Of a stretch of DNA of 9,770 nt, positions 5,313 to 9,770 are shown piece by piece. Where the stretch lies: positions 1-9,770 of the forward strand of contig JAFVEX010000187.1 in the NCBI GenBank assembly GCA_017475785.1. Direction: 5' to 3'. Position 1 is the stretch's first letter. Every line of letters starts with the position of its first letter. The notes under the pieces are model-generated. The model saw only the letters and a program-made list of their open reading frames with translations, did not search any database and was not told the origin of the DNA. This stretch comes from Eubacterium sp. (GTDB lineage: Bacteria; Bacillota_A; Clostridia; Lachnospirales; Lachnospiraceae). The position numbers and the translations under genes were made by a program.

Positions 5313-6974
5313 TTAACCACCATAATTATGCAGCGCAGACATGATTTCCGGAATCAGCTGCTTCTTACGCGAGACGACGCCGCGCATGACGATGCTTCTG
5401 TCTTCAACCTTGTGCCCGGTCATAATCTCCAGTAGCTTTCCGGCTCCCTTTCCGCAGAACAGAAGCTCTGTGCTCCGCTCCGGGATGTTGGTCAGCATGA
5501 AGAAAAGCATGTCTATTTTCTGCTCCGCGAGACACTGTTCCAGATTTTCAGAAAGCTTCTCGCTGAGTTCTGCAAGCTCCTCTTCATCCATTGATGAAAC
5601 CTGGCCTACTCCAAATGAAACCTTATCCGCGTTAAAACGCTTAAAGTCCTGATACAGGATCTCCTGCGGCGTCTTGCCCTTCAGGTCGCTGCCTGCGCGG
5701 AACATCTGCTTCGCGTACGCTTCAATGTCATCAATCCCGGCGATTCTGGCAAGATTCTGCGCCGCGATCCGGTCGCGGTCGGTACAGGTAGGCGAGCGGA
5801 ACATCAGCGTATCGGAAAGAATCGCAGAGCAGAGAAGTCCGGCAATTTCCGGTGTAATCTCCACCGCCTTTTCCAGATAAATTGTGTAGATAATTGTCGC
5901 GGTGCAGCCGACCGGCTCATTCCGGAACAGAATCGGATTCATCGTTTCCAGGGAACCGAGCCGGTGGTGGTCAATGATTTCCAGAATCTCGGCTTCCTCG
6001 ATATGCGCGACTGCCTGGGACCGCTCGTTGTGGTCTACAAGAATCAGCTGTTTGCCGCGGGAACCGATCAGATTCCGCCTGGAAATGGTTCCGATATATC
6101 TGTCATCCCGGTCCAGAACCGGAAAGTCCCTGTGACGGTAATTCGTCATCGTCTCGCGGACTTCTTTCAGCTTGTCGTTAATATGAAACAAGACGAGATC
6201 GCTTTTCCGCATCAGATGGCGGACAGGTATCGCCTGGTTGATCAGACGTGCTGTCGTAATCGTGTCATGCGGCGTGCTGATGATCACACAGCCCTGTTCT
6301 TCCGCGAGGTGGACAATCAGCTCGCTGATCTCCGCATTCAGGCCGATTACAAGACCTCTGACCTTCAGTTCGATCGCGCAGAGCATATCCTCAGGCCGGT
6401 TACCCATAATCACAAGATCATTTTCCTGCAGCCGTTTCCGCATCAGATCCGGGTTAAACGCGCCGACGACGACGCGTCCTTTGTCAAACACATCCTCTTT
6501 CCGTCCGGTCAGAATCATGCCGTCCAGCGTCTCTGCGATACTTCCGATCGTCGTCCGTGCCTGAGACAGAATGTCGCTCTCGTAAATATCCATGTAAGAT
6601 TCCGCGATATCGCTCATTGTAATCAGACCGGCCAGCTGCTGTTCACTGTCCGTGACCGGCAGCGTCACAACCTTCTGCTCTTTCATGGACTCCCACGCTT
6701 TGCGGACTGTCATATCAGAGTGGCCGGGGCTGATTTCATGGATTTCAATCTCCTTGACCTCTGTTCCGACGTCCCGCAGATACTCGGGCGTCTGCACGCC
6801 AAAATAATTCAGCACAAATTCCGTCTCCTCGCTCACATGGCCGGCGCGCCTGGGAATAAAAAGGCCGTCCTCCGTGCGGTTTTTCAGCTCCGCGTAAGCG
6901 ATCGCGGAACAGATGGAATCCGTGTCGGGATTCTTATGCCCGATTACACATATTTCTTTTTTTCTCAGCTTCAT
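5313..6974 (-). CDS. ppaC: Manganese-dependent inorganic pyrophosphatase, family II, with CBS-DRTGG-CBS regulatory insert
   Basis: 553 residues; plain family II enzymes have about 310. It hydrolyses cytoplasmic pyrophosphate to phosphate, pulling biosynthetic reactions forward. The catalytic DHH part is split: GHKNPDTD (12-19: H13, D17, D19) at the N-terminus, then VDHN (D314), IIDHH (D335-H337) and SDT (D388) after the insert. These are the Mn-binding residues. A DHHA2 domain follows, with the substrate motif SRKKQ (535-539). The insert (about 75-305) contains a first CBS repeat ending in LAGLITMSDIAESYM, a DRTGG-like domain (about 130-250) and a second CBS repeat (about 250-305, ending IGTISRRNLIG). 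In characterised CBS-PPases these bind adenine nucleotides: AMP and ADP inhibit, while ATP and diadenosine polyphosphates can activate. All key residues are present. AGGAAG precedes the ATG. It has its own promoter and terminator, so it is probably monocistronic. Confidence 0.95.
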   Translation of the reverse strand: MKLRKKEICVIGHKNPDTDSICSAIAYAELKNRTEDGLFIPRRAGHVSEETEFVLNYFGVQTPEYLRDVGTEVKEIEIHEISPGHSDMTVRKAWESMKEQKVVTLPVTDSEQQLAGLITMSDIAESYMDIYESDILSQARTTIGSIAETLDGMILTGRKEDVFDKGRVVVGAFNPDLMRKRLQENDLVIMGNRPEDMLCAIELKVRGLVIGLNAEISELIVHLAEEQGCVIISTPHDTITTARLINQAIPVRHLMRKSDLVLFHINDKLKEVRETMTNYRHRDFPVLDRDDRYIGTISRRNLIGSRGKQLILVDHNERSQAVAHIEEAEILEIIDHHRLGSLETMNPILFRNEPVGCTATIIYTIYLEKAVEITPEIAGLLCSAILSDTLMFRSPTCTDRDRIAAQNLARIAGIDDIEAYAKQMFRAGSDLKGKTPQEILYQDFKRFNADKVSFGVGQVSSMDEEELAELSEKLSENLEQCLAEQKIDMLFFMLTNIPERSTELLFCGKGAGKLLEIMTGHKVEDRSIVMRGVVSRKKQLIPEIMSALHNYGG

Positions 6975-7017
6975 TTTTCTTCCTCATCCAGTCTGCTGAT
7001 CCACTGCAGACCCGCCA

Positions 7018-7100
7018 TTTCGGCATTCTTTTTCACATTCTATGATACGCCATCATTGTATCGGGTTGTTTACAGTATCACAAGAAAAAATATGCCGAAA
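7018..7100. repeat. 17-bp inverted repeat bracketing the pyrophosphatase promoter
   Basis: TTTCGGCATTCTTTTTC (7018-7034) and GAAAAAATATGCCGAAA (7084-7100) are complementary at 15 of 17 positions, with the nine outer bases (TTTCGGCAT/ATGCCGAAA) perfect. The arm centres are 66 bases apart. One arm abuts the -35 and the other lies in the early transcribed region of the pyrophosphatase gene. Only one arm is transcribed from each predicted promoter, so this is more likely a paired protein-binding site than an RNA hairpin. Confidence 0.6.
7055..7083 (-). promoter_or_regulatory. Promoter of the pyrophosphatase gene
   Basis: The minus strand reads TTGTGA (plus 7078-7083), a 17-base spacer, then TACAAT (plus 7055-7060). 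Predicted transcription starts near 7048, giving a leader of about 75 bases with AGGAAG before the ATG. Confidence 0.65.
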
Positions 7101-7129
7101 ATTGGACTATTTTCAATACAAAACCGAAG

Positions 7130-7158
7130 TTGAAACTGTCTGTTCCGGCCTGTATAAT
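7130..7158 (+). promoter_or_regulatory. Promoter of the rhodanese/PP-loop gene
   Basis: TTGAAA (7130-7135), a 17-base spacer and an exact TATAAT (7153-7158) give a near-consensus sigma-A promoter. It is divergent from the pyrophosphatase promoter, with start points roughly 115 bases apart, so one regulator could act on both. Confidence 0.8.
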
Positions 7159-7176
7159 GTGATGAGATTCAATCAG

Positions 7177-7200
7177 GGGCTGCAAGCCGTTCTGCGGCCC
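7177..7200 (+). promoter_or_regulatory. Hairpin in the 5' leader of the rhodanese/PP-loop gene
   Basis: GGGCTGCA (7177-7184) pairs with TGCGGCCC (7193-7200) as an 8-bp stem with one G-U pair and an 8-base loop. It is followed by TTTGTACC and lies about 12 bases after the predicted start. The short T-run makes it at most a weak attenuator. No anti-terminator partner or known riboswitch core is evident in the leader of about 67 bases. Confidence 0.4.
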
Positions 7201-7231
7201 TTTGTACCTGGCATAGAAGGAAACAGATACC

Positions 7232-8479
7232 ATGAGCAAGTCAATCATACGGGAATCCATTACGGTAGAAGAACTGCGGGCGATGACGCCTGATGAATAT
7301 CTGCTGATCGACGTGCGGGATGAAGCCGCTCACCGCCTGGCCTTCATTCCGGACTCTGTCTGTCTCAGCCGAGACGCAATCCGCGGTGGCGCGGACACAT
7401 CGCCGGACGGAACCGTCCTGCCGCATGACAGGCTTCTGGTCTTGTACTGCGCATTCGGGCTCCTCAGCAGGGAAGCAGCCGAGATTCTTCGCGCGCGCGG
7501 CTGGCAGGCCTGCAACCTGGAAGGCGGCTACCGCGCGTGGATGGCGCATTCCCTTCAGATGGAAAAGGCGGACGCCGCGTCAGATCCGGATTCTCCCGAA
7601 ACGGATCCGTTTGCGCAGCGGCGCGAAGAGATTGAGAAAAGCCTTCGAAAAAAATTCAAGAAGAGCATCATGAGTAAATTTGCTCACGCCGTCAGTGATT
7701 ATGACCTGATTCAGCCTGGCGATCACATCGCCGTCTGTATCTCCGGAGGGAAGGACTCCATGCTGATGGCAAAGTGCTTTCAGGAGCTGAAGCGCAGGAA
7801 CAAGATACCGTTTGATCTGACGTTTCTGGTGATGAATCCGGGCTATACGGATATGACTCTGGGAATGATCGAACACAACGCAGAGCTGCTCGGCATCCCG
7901 ATTACCATGTTCGAATCACAGATATTTGACGCCGTCTACAACATCGAGAAATCGCCCTGCTACCTGTGCGCGCGGATGCGGCGCGGCTATCTGTACAGCA
8001 AGGCAAAGGAGCTGGGCTGCAGCAAAATCGCCCTGGGACATCATTTTGACGACGTCATCGAGACAACGCTGATGAGCATTCTCTACAGCGGGCAGACACA
8101 GACCATGATGCCGAAGCTGCACAGTACAAACTTTGAAGGCATGGAGCTGATCCGCCCGATGTACCTGATCCGTGAAGATGAGATCCGCAGGTGGCGCGAT
8201 TATAACGGCCTGCAGTTTATCCGCTGCGCCTGCCGCTTTACCGACACCTGTTCCATAGACGAAAACAGCCCTGCGACCGGCGACACCCGCTCCAAACGAA
8301 TCGAAGCAAAGCAGCTGATCGCAAAGCTGAAAGAGACAAATCCAAACATTGAGGCCAACATTTTCCGAAGCATGGAAAATATCCATCTCAACGCGGTGCT
8401 CGGCTACAAGAAAGACGGGACATACCACAGCTTTCTGGATCAATATAACACGAAGCCCGATAAGGATGAATTGGTTTAA
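7232..8479 (+). CDS. Rhodanese domain fused to TtcA-like PP-loop tRNA thiolation protein
   Basis: 415 residues, cytoplasmic. An N-terminal rhodanese domain (about 5-108) has LLIDVRDEAAHRLAFIPDSV, the persulfide-forming active-site loop CAFGLLS (C73) and the closing NLEGGYRAW. A charged linker (about 110-145) leads to a PP-loop ATPase of the TtcA/TilS group (about 145-400) with the adenylation loop SGGKDS (171-176) and GHHFDDVIET (269-278). Cysteines C243 and C246 (PCYLC) and C332, C334 and C340 (RCACRFTDTC) fit the cysteines that ligate an iron-sulfur cluster in TtcA. TtcA makes 2-thiocytidine at tRNA position 32. I infer that the rhodanese cysteine carries sulfur from a cysteine desulfurase to the PP-loop active site in cis. 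The exact tRNA product is unproven, and related PP-loop proteins have other substrates. AGAAGG lies about 10 bases before the ATG. It has its own promoter and is monocistronic. Confidence 0.88.
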   Translation: MSKSIIRESITVEELRAMTPDEYLLIDVRDEAAHRLAFIPDSVCLSRDAIRGGADTSPDGTVLPHDRLLVLYCAFGLLSREAAEILRARGWQACNLEGGYRAWMAHSLQMEKADAASDPDSPETDPFAQRREEIEKSLRKKFKKSIMSKFAHAVSDYDLIQPGDHIAVCISGGKDSMLMAKCFQELKRRNKIPFDLTFLVMNPGYTDMTLGMIEHNAELLGIPITMFESQIFDAVYNIEKSPCYLCARMRRGYLYSKAKELGCSKIALGHHFDDVIETTLMSILYSGQTQTMMPKLHSTNFEGMELIRPMYLIREDEIRRWRDYNGLQFIRCACRFTDTCSIDENSPATGDTRSKRIEAKQLIAKLKETNPNIEANIFRSMENIHLNAVLGYKKDGTYHSFLDQYNTKPDKDELV

Positions 8480-8535
8480 GAAACAGAATATTAAATATCC
8501 CTGTCAGTAAAAACTTCTTATGTCACAGGAGACGC

Positions 8536-9366
8536 TCAGATCTCACCTGTAAACACCGTGACCGCCGGTCCTGTCATGTATACCTGGTTTTCCGCGCGGT
8601 CCCACTCAATCTCAAGCGTGCCGCCGAGCAGCTGCACTTCTACGGGCGCGTCGGCTACCTTGTTGTTGAGGATGGACGCGACTGCCGCCGCGCAGGCGCC
8701 CGTGCCGCAGGCGAGCGTCTCGCCGCTGCCGCGCTCCCAGACGCGCATCTTGATGATATGATCTCCGTACACTTCAACAAACTCTGTGTTGACGCGGTCC
8801 GGGAACATCTCATGGTTTTCAAATTTGGGACCGATTTGCTCCAGACGCAGCGGACGCACATGTCTGACAAAAACAACTGCGTGCGGATTGCCCATGGAAA
8901 CACCTGTAAACTCGTACTCCTCTCCGTCCACCAGAATCGGAACCTGAATCGCCTGCGGCGTGCTGACCGCGACCGGAATCTCCGCCGCTTCCAGCACCGG
9001 CTCTCCCATGTTCACGCGCACCTTCGCGATTTTTCCATTTTCCGGAAACAGCTTCAGTTCCTTGATGCCGCTTTTCGTGCTGACGGTAATGACTTCCCTG
9101 TCTGTCAGACCGAAATCATAGACATATTTGCCGACGCAGCGGATTCCGTTGCCGCACATGGCGCCCTCAGAGCCGTCCGCGTTGAACATCTGCATCTCAA
9201 AATCCGCCTCGTCGGACGGCTTTATGAGAATCAGGCCGTCTGAACCGATTCCAAAGTGCCGGTTGCTGACTTTGACCGCAAGCTCCTTTGGATCCGCGAC
9301 CGTCTCTTCAAAGCAGTTTACATATACATAGTCATTTCCACATCCATGCATTTTTGTGAATTTCAT
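8536..9366 (-). CDS. dapF: Diaminopimelate epimerase
   Basis: 276 residues, the normal length. It converts LL- to meso-diaminopimelate without a cofactor, for lysine synthesis and for cross-linking of DAP-type peptidoglycan. Both halves of the two-cysteine active site are present: C71 in AMCGNGIRC and C220 in LACGTGACA. Other family motifs are MHGCGNDY (6-13), FGIGSDG (38-44), MFNADGSEG (60-68), SMGNPHAVVF (157-166) and ERGSGET (211-217). The ribosome site GGAGG precedes the ATG by seven bases. The gene begins 18 bases after the stop of the LOTUS-domain gene, so they are probably one transcript; no clear terminator lies in the 56 bases before the convergent neighbour. No other lysine-pathway gene is in the window. 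Confidence 0.97.
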   Translation of the reverse strand: MKFTKMHGCGNDYVYVNCFEETVADPKELAVKVSNRHFGIGSDGLILIKPSDEADFEMQMFNADGSEGAMCGNGIRCVGKYVYDFGLTDREVITVSTKSGIKELKLFPENGKIAKVRVNMGEPVLEAAEIPVAVSTPQAIQVPILVDGEEYEFTGVSMGNPHAVVFVRHVRPLRLEQIGPKFENHEMFPDRVNTEFVEVYGDHIIKMRVWERGSGETLACGTGACAAAVASILNNKVADAPVEVQLLGGTLEIEWDRAENQVYMTGPAVTVFTGEI

Positions 9367-9384
9367 TTGACACCTCCGGAATTT

Positions 9385-9770
9385 TCATTTCTTTTTCAGG
9401 CGGATATAGATCTGCTGCTGTCCGTTTCCTGCAGAAATTTTCCGCACCTCATAATCGCCCAGAGAATTGACAAAGGCCGTGAATTTGGAATACCCGTAGT
9501 TGCGGACGTCAAAATCAGGCAGGCGCTTTGCCAGCTGATCGCCCAGTTTTCCGGAGAAGATCCAATCTTCATCGTCCGAAAACTGCTCAATGATCGAGTT
9601 GATCGTGCGCTTGACCCGCCGCAGCTCCCGCTGCCGCTGGCTCCGGCTCTTTCCGGAGCGTCCTCTGCTCTGCTGCTCCGGCTCAACGCCTGCCAGCGCG
9701 GACGGATAATTTGAGTAATCCAGCTTTCCGCCTGCGGGCGCCGCCGCGGGCGGCGCAGATGCCGCAGAAG
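9385..9770 (-). CDS. C-terminal fragment of an OST-HTH/LOTUS-domain protein (possibly a NYN-type nuclease)
   Basis: The frame is open to the window edge (start not visible) and ends with TGA at plus 9385-9387; 127 residues are seen. An Ala/Pro-rich linker (first 12 residues) and a strongly basic Arg/Gln stretch (about 35-55) lead into a compact domain, about 55-125. That domain contains SDDEDWIFSGKLGDQLAKRLPD, NYGYSKFTAFVNSL and a closing EVRK...IYIRLK. This order, a tryptophan-containing first helix region, then LPDFDxRNYGYSKF and a terminal strand, is typical of OST-HTH/LOTUS domains, which bind RNA. In bacteria these commonly follow a LabA-like NYN ribonuclease domain. That half would lie beyond the window, so nuclease function is inferred, not seen. 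It is probably co-transcribed with dapF. Confidence 0.75.
   Translation of the reverse strand, partial: SAASAPPAAAPAGGKLDYSNYPSALAGVEPEQQSRGRSGKSRSQRQRELRRVKRTINSIIEQFSDDEDWIFSGKLGDQLAKRLPDFDVRNYGYSKFTAFVNSLGDYEVRKISAGNGQQQIYIRLKKK

Noticed and set aside
5964..7133. 389-codon plus-strand open frame opposite the pyrophosphatase
   Set aside because: It runs antisense through conserved CBS, DRTGG and DHH motifs, reads through the promoter region and shows no domain; the minus-strand gene explains the sequence.
8480..8535. Possible bidirectional terminator between the convergent rhodanese/PP-loop gene and dapF
   Set aside because: Only a 5-bp complementarity (CCTGT/ACAGG) with a long loop is present and no good T-run follows; evidence is too weak to call.

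Overview
The window looks like chromosomal DNA from an anaerobic member of the Clostridia, most plausibly Lachnospiraceae-like. The basis is protein character (OhrR close to Bacillus/Clostridium OhrR, a clostridial CBS/DRTGG family II pyrophosphatase, a rhodanese-TtcA-like fusion, DapF of the diaminopimelate pathway), strong Shine-Dalgarno sites, and moderately high GC in genes against AT-rich spacers. This is inference; no rRNA or other marker gene is present. No mobile element, tRNA, CRISPR array or phage gene is visible.

Layout. On the plus strand, 2-1459 is the C-terminal part of ATP-dependent protease Lon (5' end outside the window), followed by trmO (1580-2350), a tRNA t6A37 methyltransferase. 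trmO converges on a minus-strand block, with a hairpin and a clear minus-strand intrinsic terminator between them (2353-2440). The minus-strand block, in transcription order, is: a CBS/DRTGG manganese pyrophosphatase (6974-5313) with its own promoter and terminator; a glutathione peroxidase-family gene (4873-4334) with its own promoter; then ohrR-trxA-trxB (4148-2470), tightly spaced and ending at the 2387-2440 terminator. Divergent from the pyrophosphatase is a plus-strand gene (7232-8479) coding for a rhodanese domain fused to a TtcA-like PP-loop protein. This converges on dapF (9366-8536, minus), which lies 18 bases behind a truncated minus-strand gene (9770-9385) ending in an OST-HTH/LOTUS-type RNA-binding domain.

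How the genes may work together. The most coherent unit is 2470-5098, a peroxide-defence module. OhrR is the thiol-based organic peroxide sensor; the peroxidase has the cysteine pattern of thioredoxin-dependent glutathione peroxidases; TrxA and TrxB can supply its electrons from NADPH. A 15-base element resembling the OhrR operator fills most of the spacer between the -35 and -10 of the peroxidase promoter, so the sensor probably controls the peroxidase. The usual OhrR target, Ohr (OsmC family), is absent from the window. Other points of interest are a 17-bp inverted repeat bracketing the pyrophosphatase promoter, a three-member family of short trinucleotide-loop hairpins in intergenic DNA, and the rhodanese/PP-loop fusion.
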